Source of the DNA: Sphingomonas citri
GTDB lineage: Bacteria; Pseudomonadota; Alphaproteobacteria; Sphingomonadales; Sphingomonadaceae
Direction: 5' to 3'
Length of the DNA: 64,000 bases
Assembly: GCF_019429485.1 (NCBI RefSeq)
Contig: NZ_JAHXZN010000005.1
Location: 62,001-126,000 of the forward strand
The position numbers and the translations under genes were made by a program. The notes under the pieces were generated by a model. That model saw nothing but the letters and a program-made list of their open reading frames with translations, did not search any database and had not been told where the DNA came from. Below are positions 1 through 7,800 of this stretch, in pieces (position 1 is the first letter of the stretch; each line of letters opens with the position of its first letter).

Positions 1-527
1 CACGCCTCACCGTTGATCAGGGCAGCGCGCGCAGCGCTGGCGACTTCCTCGCGATGGAAGGCGTCGTAAACGCCAGCGCGGTGGCCGCAATCGCGCGCAT
101 GGTGCTGGCGTACGAGCGCGCGCAGGGCGCGGGCCTGACCGGGCATCAGTATATTACGAGCGCCGAGGTCCGTGCCCGCGTGGCGACGGACAAGGATCTC
201 GCTGAGGCTGCTACCTTCGGCCACACGAACTCCGGTTATTCGCGATCGTTCGCCGCGGGGTCGCTTATCGGCTTCGCTTATTACGAGCTGGCGCGAGTCA
301 ATCGTCAGCTCGCGCACGACTTCCTTGAGCGCGTCTGCCGCGGCGACAATCTCGCGATCGGCAGCCCGGCGCACACTCTGCGCGAGAAGCTGATTGCTGC
401 CGGGCGGACGCCGCGTGATCGCAAGCTGGCCATGATCTTCAAGGCCTGGAATTTCTACCGGCGCGGCTTGAAGAAGGTGTCGACGAACACCCTCAACTCG
501 ACGCTGCCCTTCCCGGCCCTGCTGTAA
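1..527 (+). CDS. Phage hypothetical protein with probable N-terminal ParB-like fold (5' end outside window)
   Basis: The reading frame is open from the first bases of the window, so the first ATG inside it (position 54) is internal. The visible C-terminal part is a helical region of about 170 residues. From memory it resembles the C-terminal half of alphaproteobacterial phage and plasmid proteins whose N-terminal half is a ParB-like nuclease fold; here only the residues around GSARSAGDFLAMEG support that. The stop codon overlaps the ATG of the following ParB-family gene, so the two are translationally coupled. A role in DNA processing or regulation is inferred; the family assignment is moderate because the diagnostic N-terminus is missing. 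Confidence 0.6.
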   Translation, partial: RLTVDQGSARSAGDFLAMEGVVNASAVAAIARMVLAYERAQGAGLTGHQYITSAEVRARVATDKDLAEAATFGHTNSGYSRSFAAGSLIGFAYYELARVNRQLAHDFLERVCRGDNLAIGSPAHTLREKLIAAGRTPRDRKLAMIFKAWNFYRRGLKKVSTNTLNSTLPFPALL

Positions 528-1222
528 TGCATCAGCATTCGATCCGCGTCGACGATATCGTTATCGGGGAGCGCCATCGCGCGCTCTCCGAAAGCGCTGT
601 CGATCGGCTGAAAGCGTCGCTCGATGAGATCGGCCTCCGCCAGCCTATCACCGTTCGTATCGTCGAAGAGATGGAGGTCGACGGCGACCTTTGCGCAGGT
701 GTTCCCATTCTGGTCGCTGGACATCACCGGCTAGCGGCGGCGCGTTCGCTTGGCTGGTCGCATATTGACTGTGTCGAAGTGGATGATGACGCGATTAAAG
801 CCGAGATGTGGGAGATCGCCGAGAACCTGCATCGCCTCGACCTCACCAAAGAGCAGCGCGATGATCACATACGCCGATACGCTGAGCTGATCGACGCTCG
901 GCGATCGTTGCCGCGACAGATTGACGCAGCAACGGATCTGCGCGCGGATGGCCGAAGGAAAGGCCCTCAGCACGAGAGAGGCGTAGCGGCGCAGGTCGCT
1001 GAAGACACCGGCCTTAGTGTCAGGACGGTTCAGCGCGCCCTCAATCCTAAGCCGGCGAAGGAAGTCATCCCGCTTTCCGCACGTGCGCCGGAAGACGTGA
1101 TCATCGCGCAAGCGAACGCGATCATCTCCGCCTGGAACAAGGCCAGCCCTGAGGCCCGTGAGATCGCCATGGATCAGATGGAAGGCGGCCCCGTCTTCGA
1201 TCGGAGCCGGTCGGCGGCATGA
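527..1222 (+). CDS. ParB/Spo0J-family DNA-binding protein
   Basis: The 231-residue product has a ParB N-terminal domain: an early SIRVDDIVIGERHRAL stretch, a QPITVR strand, and the AGHHRLAAARSLGW box that corresponds to the conserved arginine-rich box of ParB/Srx-fold proteins. A helix-turn-helix follows around VAEDTGLSVRTVQRALN. Family members bind and sometimes hydrolyse CTP and bind DNA sites; in phages they can serve partition, regulation or nuclease functions. No partner ParA gene is visible. The ATG overlaps the upstream stop (taATG), and the end overlaps the next start by 4 bases. Whether it binds the palindromes in the next gene is an open question. Confidence 0.8.
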   Translation: MHQHSIRVDDIVIGERHRALSESAVDRLKASLDEIGLRQPITVRIVEEMEVDGDLCAGVPILVAGHHRLAAARSLGWSHIDCVEVDDDAIKAEMWEIAENLHRLDLTKEQRDDHIRRYAELIDARRSLPRQIDAATDLRADGRRKGPQHERGVAAQVAEDTGLSVRTVQRALNPKPAKEVIPLSARAPEDVIIAQANAIISAWNKASPEAREIAMDQMEGGPVFDRSRSAA

Positions 1223-1881
1223 GCGCAGACCTCCTCGCGCGCCTGATCGCAGCGGGCACAGACGCGACGCTTGTCGCCGAGGTGGCAATGCTTATCGCGC
1301 GTGCGGAAGCGGCAGGCGAAGCGCTGGAGAGCCGTCGTACGAAGGATCGGGACCGTCAAACCCGGCGCCGTCACGCGATGTCACGTGACGTCACGCTAGA
1401 TAACGTGACGTCGCGTGACGTCACGGACGAACCCTCCCCCTCCCCCTCTCCCCTTCCTTCCCCCTGCACCCCCAACCAACCCCACGCCCCCACCCCCGCC
1501 CGGGAGGGTAACCCCGCACGTGCGCGTAAGGCCGCGACCTGGCCCTGCCCGATCGGCGTGAACCCCGACCACTGGCGAGACCTGCTCGCCAATCGCCGAG
1601 CGAAGCGGATGGCGCTCTCGCCAACCGCCCTCGAGCACCAGCTTCGTCAGCTCGACAAACTCAGCGACGAGGAGTGGCCGCCTGGGCGGCTCGTCGAGCA
1701 CGCCGCCGCGGCCGGATGGGCCGCGATCCACGATCCCCGACCGCACGAGCACCGCAATGGCAACCGCACTCACCACGACCGATCCGAGCCGCAGAACCCC
1801 ATGGTGCGGGCTCTCCGCAACGCCGAAGCTCGAGACGCTGGTCACTCACGCCGAGGGGTTCAGCCACGTCTGCTCTCCTGA
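1219..1881 (+). CDS. Putative phage replication protein (DnaD/lambda-O-like organisation)
   Basis: The 220-residue product begins with a helical region (LLARLIAAGTDATLVAEVAM), then a basic stretch, a repeated SRDVT segment encoded by DNA palindromes, a long Pro/Ser-rich linker, and a C-terminal helical domain with LVEHAAAAGWAAIHDP. That last part resembles the DnaD-like C-terminal motif of phage replication proteins that load helicase. Its place between a ParB-like gene and a helicase-loader-like gene fits replication. As in lambda O, the repeats lie inside the gene, so it may contain the origin it binds. The reading frame overlaps the next gene by about 125 bases. The function is inferred from architecture and position. 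Confidence 0.55.
   Translation: MSADLLARLIAAGTDATLVAEVAMLIARAEAAGEALESRRTKDRDRQTRRRHAMSRDVTLDNVTSRDVTDEPSPSPSPLPSPCTPNQPHAPTPAREGNPARARKAATWPCPIGVNPDHWRDLLANRRAKRMALSPTALEHQLRQLDKLSDEEWPPGRLVEHAAAAGWAAIHDPRPHEHRNGNRTHHDRSEPQNPMVRALRNAEARDAGHSRRGVQPRLLS
1381..1426. repeat. Three clustered CGTGACGTCRCG palindromes (candidate origin or operator)
   Basis: Perfect 12-bp palindromes CGTGACGTCACG occur at 1384-1395 and 1414-1425, with a one-mismatch copy at 1404-1415. They encode the SRDVT repeats of the overlapping gene. A strongly C/T-rich, nearly G-free strand follows at about 1430-1490. Repeats inside a replication gene followed by a compositionally skewed tract resemble a lambda-type origin, although the skewed tract here is not AT-rich. 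Confidence 0.5.
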
Positions 1882-2305
1882 CGAGCGCGCGGCGCTGGCT
1901 GCGCTGATCCCCGAGTATGAAGCGGCGTTGCAGCCCGCGTCGCGGGAGGGCTGCCGCCGCGCGATCGCGAAGCTGGCGCTGGCGTACCCGGCGGCGAAGG
2001 TCAGCGACCTTGAGGCGGAAGGTCGGCTGGAGATCTACGCGGACGCCCTCTCTGACGTGCCCGGCGACGTGCTGGCGACCGCGTGCATGGCGATCCTGCG
2101 CGAGAGCAAGTTTTTCCCGGCAGCCGCCGAGATCCGCGCGAAGTGCGGTGGGCTTGCCCGGCGCCAGTGGGAGCTGTCGAAGATCCGCGCCTTGGTCGCG
2201 ACGCACGACCGCCTGTGGCGGCCGAATCCTGAGCCCTTGAGCGCTGACGATCTCGCCGAGGTTGCCCGCATCGTCGGCCGCCGCGAGCAGGCAGAGGCGG
2301 CATGA
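1757..2305 (+). CDS. Putative helicase loader/inhibitor-like phage protein
   Basis: The 182-residue helical protein contains the segment ILRESKFFPAAAEIRAKC. This resembles the 'SKFPPTxAEI' signature of the G39P family of phage helicase loader-inhibitors and of related proteins with a DnaC-like role. The middle part (ALAYPAAKVSDLEAEGRLEIY) has the helical spacing of that family. It follows the replication-like gene directly and overlaps it, and its stop overlaps the GTG start of the next small gene, so it belongs to a replication operon. The match is by motif only, and the N-terminal 50 residues are not recognisable. Confidence 0.5.
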   Translation: MATALTTTDPSRRTPWCGLSATPKLETLVTHAEGFSHVCSPDERAALAALIPEYEAALQPASREGCRRAIAKLALAYPAAKVSDLEAEGRLEIYADALSDVPGDVLATACMAILRESKFFPAAAEIRAKCGGLARRQWELSKIRALVATHDRLWRPNPEPLSADDLAEVARIVGRREQAEAA

Positions 2306-2306
2306 C

Positions 2307-2468
2307 GTGGCGTGGCACGATGGCCGCACCTTCTACCGTTGCCCTTGCGGCGCGCGTGACGAGCGCATCGGCGATGCTCCGGCGACGCTGCCCTGCTGGG
2401 ACTGCCGCACGGGCACAGCGACCCAGTGGGTGCCGCCGGCAGTCGCAGCCGAGCGGGAGCGGGCATGA
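2307..2468 (+). CDS. Small zinc-ribbon-like phage protein
   Basis: A GTG at 2307, just past the overlapping upstream stop, opens a 53-residue frame. It contains two cysteine pairs, CPC near residue 12 and CWDC near residue 31, a likely single zinc-binding ribbon. It sits in a chain of overlapping genes, with its stop overlapping the ATG of the NusG-like gene (ATGA). The function is unknown; the context is the early/replication operon. A longer in-frame start at 2262 would overlap the previous gene more deeply and is less likely. Confidence 0.5.
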   Translation: MAWHDGRTFYRCPCGARDERIGDAPATLPCWDCRTGTATQWVPPAVAAERERA

Positions 2469-3163
2469 GCGCTGACGAGCCTTTTCAGTGCGAGGACTGC
2501 CCCATGGCCGAGCCGCACGACTGCATGAAGGCGAGCCACTGCGATCACCGTGACGGGCCGAGGGGCGGCAAGACAGAGCATGACGGGAGCGAAAGCATGA
2601 CGGGGCGGGACCATAGAGCGGATGGCTGGTGCATCCTGAGGTGCGCGCCGGCGCGCACGCTGAAGCTGGCGGTGTCTCTCGTCGGGGCAGGCATCGAAGC
2701 TTGGACGCCTGGCGAAACGCAGCAACGGCGGCGCGGGCGCGCGCGCGAGCGGGTGGACGTCGAGACTCCTATCATGCCGACCTTCGTGTTCGCTCGCGCT
2801 TCTCACCTGCCGGCGATTGCCGATGTCATGCGCGCGCCAGTGAGCCCGCACCCCGCCTTCTCACTGTTCCGGTTTCATGGCCGCATCCCGTTGGTAGCTG
2901 AGCGCGACATCGCTGCGCTGCGCCGCATCGAGGAGCGCGGCCGCCTGCGCCAGCTGCGGGGAGAGCGCAAGGTGATCCCGATCGGCACCGAGATCAGGAT
3001 GACCGAGGGCAGCTTCGCCGGCATGGCTGGCGTGGTAGAGGATGGCGATGGCAAGTTCGCGCTGGTCGCCTTCGGTGGTTCGTTCCGGGTGAAGATTGCC
3101 ACTTTCCTCCTGCGAACAGATGAGGTACAGCAGCAGCTAGCCCGCGAGGGTGTCGCCGCATGA
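2465..3163 (+). CDS. Phage NusG/RfaH-like transcription antitermination protein
   Basis: The 232-residue product has a cysteine-containing N-terminal extension of about 50 residues, a NusG N-terminal (NGN) domain starting at GWCILRCAPARTLKLAVSL and including TPIMPTFVFAR, and a C-terminal KOW domain (PIGTEIRMTEGSFAGMAGVV). NGN-KOW proteins bind RNA polymerase and suppress pausing or termination. A phage paralog placed just before the packaging and structural genes suggests an antiterminator for the long late operon, a job done by unrelated proteins in lambda. The ATG overlaps the previous stop. The cysteine-rich N-terminus (CEDC, then CDH) is unusual for NusG and may bind metal. Confidence 0.75.
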   Translation: MSADEPFQCEDCPMAEPHDCMKASHCDHRDGPRGGKTEHDGSESMTGRDHRADGWCILRCAPARTLKLAVSLVGAGIEAWTPGETQQRRRGRARERVDVETPIMPTFVFARASHLPAIADVMRAPVSPHPAFSLFRFHGRIPLVAERDIAALRRIEERGRLRQLRGERKVIPIGTEIRMTEGSFAGMAGVVEDGDGKFALVAFGGSFRVKIATFLLRTDEVQQQLAREGVAA

Positions 3164-3262
3164 GCGGCCTGCGACGAGCAGCTGTGGCCTGCCACCCTCG
3201 TCCCCACCGAGCCGGCGCCGATAGGCGTGGCAGCGGTTGTCCGAAGGCTGCAAGGAACATCG

Positions 3263-3583
3263 ATGGCCTGGCCTCGTACCAGCCGACACGCGCGCGGCTA
3301 CGGCACGGCGCACGACAAGATGCGGGCGCATCTGCTGGCCACCGTCATCCTCTGCGAGGAGTGCACCCGGCGCGGCCGTGTGACGCCGGGTCACATCGCC
3401 GACCACATCAAGCCGCTCGCTCAGGGCGGCACGGGCGACCGATCGAACTACCAGCTGCTGTGTCAGGACTGCTCTGACGCGAAGACGCTGGCCGAGAAGG
3501 GGCAGACCGCGCGCGGCGCTACCGACGCCAGCGGCTTTCCTACCGACCCGACCCACCCTTGGAACCGAGCGCGGCACGCCTGA
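3263..3583 (+). CDS. HNH endonuclease (packaging-associated)
   Basis: The 106-residue product carries an HNH core: a CEEC pair near residue 30, ADHIKPLAQGG with the catalytic His, a conserved Asn in SNYQLLC, and a second CQDC pair. In HK97-like cos phages such small HNH proteins lie immediately upstream of the terminase and are needed with it for cleaving cos DNA. The ATG has a good ribosome site (AAGGA, 6-base spacing). The frame stays open upstream to about 3164 with protein-like sequence and a possible GTG start at 3227, so the N-terminus could be longer. Confidence 0.85.
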   Translation: MAWPRTSRHARGYGTAHDKMRAHLLATVILCEECTRRGRVTPGHIADHIKPLAQGGTGDRSNYQLLCQDCSDAKTLAEKGQTARGATDASGFPTDPTHPWNRARHA

Positions 3584-3600
3584 CCCCCGGGGGGGGGTGT
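3584..3600. other. Candidate cos region (C5-G9 run between HNH and terS)
   Basis: A run of five C and nine G lies directly after the HNH stop codon and about 75 bases before the small terminase gene. In HK97-like phages with an HNH-TerS-TerL order, cos lies in this interval. The assignment rests on position and the striking composition; the cut site itself cannot be placed. Confidence 0.35.
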
Positions 3601-3673
3601 ACGAAAGTCTGGGGCGCCGCCGCCCAGGACCGACCACCGTCTCGACTTTCACCGCTAATACAGGATTTGCTCC

Positions 3674-4144
3674 ATGGCCCGTCGCCAGCGCATCGACAGC
3701 GCTGCGGGTGCAGTGGCGACGATGGCGGCGGCCACCCGCGACCTCTCGCCGCCTGACCACCTGCGGCTGCGAAAGGGAGACCAGCCCTTCTGGGACGCGG
3801 TCATCTCGGAGAAGCCAAAATCCGAATGGACCCAGTCGGATCTAGCTGTCGCCGCCAACTTGGCGCGCGCCATGGCGGACGCAGAGCGGGTCGCCGGCTA
3901 CACGGTAGTGGGCGGGGGAAACATCAACGCGCGCAAGCTGATCGAGACGATCGACCTCAGCGACAAACTCGCCCGGCGGATTGTTACCTTGCGGCGCGCT
4001 CTTGGCTTGGACAACCGGGCGAAGAACGGGGAACAGCGCGACGTGAACCGGCGGCGCGAGCACGCTAGCGCTATCGAGGCGGGCCATAACCCGCTCGAGG
4101 GTGATGGGGACGACCTCCTTGCGAGGCCGTCAACGCTCCAGTGA
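3674..4144 (+). CDS. Terminase small subunit
   Basis: The 156-residue protein has a conserved arrangement for small terminase subunits: a linker, the helical segment SEWTQSDLAVAANLARAMADAERV, and a C-terminal tail of the kind that contacts the large subunit. Small terminases bind the phage packaging site and recruit the large ATPase. The stop overlaps the GTG start of the large subunit gene, typical of tightly coupled terS-terL pairs. Identification rests mainly on position and helical pattern, because this family diverges fast. Confidence 0.8.
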   Translation: MARRQRIDSAAGAVATMAAATRDLSPPDHLRLRKGDQPFWDAVISEKPKSEWTQSDLAVAANLARAMADAERVAGYTVVGGGNINARKLIETIDLSDKLARRIVTLRRALGLDNRAKNGEQRDVNRRREHASAIEAGHNPLEGDGDDLLARPSTLQ

Positions 4145-5655
4145 CGAGGGGCGAGCGCGTCATCGCGTTCATCCATCGCTACTGCCTCGTGCCGGAGGGC
4201 AAACTGGTCGGTAAGCCGATGCGGCTTGAGCAGTTCCAGCAGCGCTTCATCTTGGAGGTCTACGACAACCCAGCCGGCACGACGGAGGGCATCCTCTCGA
4301 TCGCACGCAAGAACGGCAAGTCGGGTCTGATCGCGGCGATCCTGCTGGCGCACATCGCCGGGCCGGAGGCGCGGCTGAACAGCCAGATCGTCAGCGGCGC
4401 GCGGTCGCGCGAGCAGGCGGCTCTGGTGTTCAACCTGGCGGCGAAGATGGTCGCCATGTCGCCGGACCTGTCCAAGCTGATCCGCATCGTGCCCTCGGGC
4501 AAGCGGCTGATCGGCTTGGCGCTCAATGTCGAATACAAGGCGCTGGCCGCGGAAGGCTCGACCTCGCACGGCCTCTCGCCGGTGCTGGCGATCCTCGACG
4601 AGCTCGGGCAGGTCCGCGGCGACCACGACGACTTCGTCGAGGCGATCGAGACGGCGAGCGGCGCCTACGACGACGCGCTGCGCCTGATTATCTCGACGCA
4701 GGCGCCGACCGACGCCGACATGCTGAGCGTCAAGATCGACGACGCGCGGCGGTCCGGTGACCCGAAGATCATCTGTCACGTCTACGAGGCGCCAGCCGGC
4801 GCCGACGTGCTGGATCCGGCGGGGCATCGCGCTGCGAACCCGGCGCTGGGCACGTTCCGGTCGGAGGCAGAACTGCTCGCTGCGGCGGAGAAGGCGTCGC
4901 GCATGCCGTCGGCCGAGAACGGCTTCCGCAACCTGTATCTCAATCAGCGGGTCAACCGGTTCTCGCCCTTCATCGCGCCGGGCGTCTGGCTCGACTGCGC
5001 CGGGCCGGTGTCCGACGAGGCCTTTGAGAAGGGGCGCGTGTTCGGCGGGCTCGACCTAGCTGAGACGACCGACCTCTGCGCCTTCGTGCTGGTGGCCTCT
5101 TGGGAGGCGAAGTGGCACGTCAAGGCGTGGTTCTGGAAGCCCGGGCAGACGGTGGACGACCACGGCAAGCGTGATCGCGTGCCATACCGACGTTGGGTCG
5201 ATGAGGGGCTGATCGAGACCACGCCGGGCGTCGCGGTCGATTACGAGTTCGTGGCGACGAAGATCGGCGAGATCACGAGCGGCATGGACGTCGCTCGCAT
5301 CGGGTTCGACCGGTATCGGTTCAAGACGCTCGAGGCGCAGCTGCAGAAGCTCGGCGTGGTGCTGCCGTTCGAGCCATTCGGCCAGGGGCACGTCTCCATG
5401 GCGCCGGCGATGGACTCGACGGAGATCGCCTTCCTCAACGGGCAGGTCGCGCACGGCGGCCACCCGGTCATGACGATGTGCGCGGCGAACGCGGTGGTCG
5501 AAAAGAACGCCGCGGGCGATCGGAAGCTGAACAAGGCGAAGTCGACCGGCCGCATCGACGGCATGGTCGCGCTCGTCATGGCGATGGGGGTGGCCAGCGC
5601 GGAGGCGGAGGCTGGACCCTCAGTCTACGAAGAGCGCGGGCTGCTGTCGTTCTGA
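4141..5655 (+). CDS. Terminase large subunit
   Basis: The 504-residue packaging motor has an N-terminal ATPase domain with a Walker A-like SIARKNGKS (residues 53-61) and Walker B LAILDE (149-154), followed by a C-terminal nuclease domain with acidic residues in GGLDLAETTD and GFDRYRF. It translocates phage DNA into the prohead and cuts it. The GTG start overlaps the terS stop. Length and motifs are normal for the HK97/phage-27 type of terminase. Confidence 0.95.
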   Translation: MTRGERVIAFIHRYCLVPEGKLVGKPMRLEQFQQRFILEVYDNPAGTTEGILSIARKNGKSGLIAAILLAHIAGPEARLNSQIVSGARSREQAALVFNLAAKMVAMSPDLSKLIRIVPSGKRLIGLALNVEYKALAAEGSTSHGLSPVLAILDELGQVRGDHDDFVEAIETASGAYDDALRLIISTQAPTDADMLSVKIDDARRSGDPKIICHVYEAPAGADVLDPAGHRAANPALGTFRSEAELLAAAEKASRMPSAENGFRNLYLNQRVNRFSPFIAPGVWLDCAGPVSDEAFEKGRVFGGLDLAETTDLCAFVLVASWEAKWHVKAWFWKPGQTVDDHGKRDRVPYRRWVDEGLIETTPGVAVDYEFVATKIGEITSGMDVARIGFDRYRFKTLEAQLQKLGVVLPFEPFGQGHVSMAPAMDSTEIAFLNGQVAHGGHPVMTMCAANAVVEKNAAGDRKLNKAKSTGRIDGMVALVMAMGVASAEAEAGPSVYEERGLLSF

Positions 5656-5665
5656 AGGAGGTCGG

Positions 5666-6919
5666 ATGAAGCTGTTCGGCCTGACGATTGGCCGCGAGCC
5701 CGAAGCGATGCACCTGCCGCGCATCCAGGCTCTCGGCAACACCCCTTACTCGTGGGAGCTCAACGATCCGCGCGTGGCTGACTTCCTTCGTGGAGGCCGG
5801 TCGACCGCGTCGGGTAAGACTGTCACCGAGCGGTCCGCGCTCAGCAATGCGACGTTCTTCCGCGCCGTGAACCTGATCAGCAGCGCGATCGGAATGCTGC
5901 CGGTGAACTTGCTGAAGAAGACGGCAGACGGCGCCGAGAAGGATGAGGCTCACCACGTTCAGCGGCTGCTTCGAGTGCGCCCGAACGACTGGCAGACGCC
6001 GCTCCAGTTCAAGGCTTACATGCAGGGCCGTGCCCTGCTTCATGGCAACGGCTACGCTTACAAGATCCGCTCCGGCGCGCGCGTCATAGCGCTCGTTCCG
6101 ATGGACCCGCGTCGCGTCACGGTGGCGCTCGGCTCCGACTTTCGCCGGCGGTACACCTGGACGAAGCCGAACGGCGAGAAGCAGACGCTGACGCAGGACG
6201 ATGTGCTGCACCTCGCGGCGCCTTACTCGTCGGACGGCATCACGGGCGACGCTCTCTTGAATGTCGCGGCTGAGGCGCTCGGCCTTGCGGACACCGCCGA
6301 CGAAGCGGCCGCTCGGCTGCTTCGGAATGGCGCGTACGTGGGCGGCGCACTGAAGCACCCGAAGAACATGTCCCGTGAGGCGATCCTCCGGCTGCGCGAG
6401 CAGTTCGAAGAGCGCTACTCAGGAACCGAGAATGCCGGCAAGTGGCTGGTGCTTGAGGAAGGTCTGGACGCTCAGGCTTTCGGCATCAACGGCCAGCAGG
6501 CACAAGGGCTCGAGCAGCGGAAGCACCAAGCCGAAGAGGTCTCCCGCTTTACCGGCGTGCCGCGGCCGCTGCTGATGTTCGATGAGACGAGCTGGGGCAG
6601 CGGCATCGAGGTGCTTGGCATCTTCCTGGTGACCTACTGCCTCCAGCCGTGGTTCACGGCATGGGAGGAGGCGATCGAGCGTTCGCTCCTGACCGAGGCA
6701 GAGCAGGCCACCCACGACGTCAAATTCAACGCAGGAGCGCTGCTCCGCGGCTCGCTCAAGGATCAGGCCGAGATCCTCTCCAAGATGATCGGCGGCCCTG
6801 GCGCGGCGGGCTGGGGCGTTCCGAACGAAGCGCGCGACATGATGGACATGAACCGACAGCCGTGGGGCGACACCCCGGCCTGGCAGACGCCTGAGGTGCA
6901 AGATGACCCGCAACCCTGA
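5666..6919 (+). CDS. HK97-family portal protein
   Basis: The 417-residue protein forms the dodecameric DNA channel at the capsid vertex. The family pattern is clear: SNATFFRAVNLISSAIGMLP near residue 70, a LLHGNGYAYK segment, and GVPRPLLMFDETSWGSGIEV in the stem/crown region. It is preceded by a ribosome site (AAGGAGG) and follows terL by 10 bases. Its 3' end overlaps the protease gene by 17 bases. The length is typical. Confidence 0.95.
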   Translation: MKLFGLTIGREPEAMHLPRIQALGNTPYSWELNDPRVADFLRGGRSTASGKTVTERSALSNATFFRAVNLISSAIGMLPVNLLKKTADGAEKDEAHHVQRLLRVRPNDWQTPLQFKAYMQGRALLHGNGYAYKIRSGARVIALVPMDPRRVTVALGSDFRRRYTWTKPNGEKQTLTQDDVLHLAAPYSSDGITGDALLNVAAEALGLADTADEAAARLLRNGAYVGGALKHPKNMSREAILRLREQFEERYSGTENAGKWLVLEEGLDAQAFGINGQQAQGLEQRKHQAEEVSRFTGVPRPLLMFDETSWGSGIEVLGIFLVTYCLQPWFTAWEEAIERSLLTEAEQATHDVKFNAGALLRGSLKDQAEILSKMIGGPGAAGWGVPNEARDMMDMNRQPWGDTPAWQTPEVQDDPQP

Positions 6920-7790
6920 TCTCCGCATCTTCGCCAAGGCCCGCCCCGGCGCGTTGCCGATGCCGGGCAATCGCGACATCTCCGCGCTGGCCAAGCCGAA
7001 CGTGCTCGACCGATGGAATGACGACGGCGCCGGCATCCGTGCGATCGCCAGTGGTGACAACGTCATCACGATGTTTGGCGCAATTGGCGAGGATTATTGG
7101 TCGGACAGCGGCATCACGGCCAAGAAGGTCACGGCTCAGCTGCGCGCGATCGGCGATCGACCGGTCGAGGTTCAGATCAACTCGCCTGGCGGCGACATGT
7201 TCGAGGGCATCGCGATCTATAACGTGCTGCGCGAGCACCCGCAGGACATTACGGTCAAGGTGATGGGGATGGCTGCATCGGCGGCGTCGATCATCGCCAT
7301 GGCGGGGAACACGGTCGAAATCGGCGCCGCCTCCTTCATCATGATCCACAATTGCTGGGTTCTGGCCATTGGCAATCGCCACGACATGGCGGAGACTGCC
7401 TCGTTCCTTGCGCCGTTCGATCAGGCGATGGCGGACCTCTATGCGCAGCGTACCGGCAGCGATGTCGCCGACGTGCAGAAGTGGATGGACGCCGAGACGT
7501 TCATGTCGGGCAGCATGGCAATCGAGCGCGGCTTCGCCGACGCCATGCTTTCGGCAGATCAGGTCACCACAGACGAGGATACGAAGGCGGCCGACCGCCA
7601 CGTCAACGAGCTCCGCGCAATGGAGCTATCGCTTGTCGCATCCGGTCACACGCGCACCGAGGCGCGAGCCCGCATCAACAAGATCAAGGGCACGCCAGGC
7701 GCTGCCCTCGAGCCCGCTACCACGCCCGGCGCTGGTGGCACTGCATTGGTCGGCGCGCTGCGCGGCCTACTCGCAACCGCTACCGCATAG
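6903..7790 (+). CDS. Head maturation protease, ClpP-like (S14/S49 type)
   Basis: The 295-residue product contains a ClpP-type serine protease core: INSPGGDMFEG forms the oxyanion region, Ser126 in GMAAS is the likely nucleophile, and His149 in IMIHN the base. In HK97-like phages this enzyme trims the capsid protein N-terminus and the scaffold during maturation. The C-terminal 60 residues are a Gly/Ala/Thr-rich extension that may act as a scaffold or be self-cleaved. It lies between portal and capsid as expected. Confidence 0.93.
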   Translation: MTRNPDLRIFAKARPGALPMPGNRDISALAKPNVLDRWNDDGAGIRAIASGDNVITMFGAIGEDYWSDSGITAKKVTAQLRAIGDRPVEVQINSPGGDMFEGIAIYNVLREHPQDITVKVMGMAASAASIIAMAGNTVEIGAASFIMIHNCWVLAIGNRHDMAETASFLAPFDQAMADLYAQRTGSDVADVQKWMDAETFMSGSMAIERGFADAMLSADQVTTDEDTKAADRHVNELRAMELSLVASGHTRTEARARINKIKGTPGAALEPATTPGAGGTALVGALRGLLATATA

Positions 7791-7800
7791 GAGCTTACCC

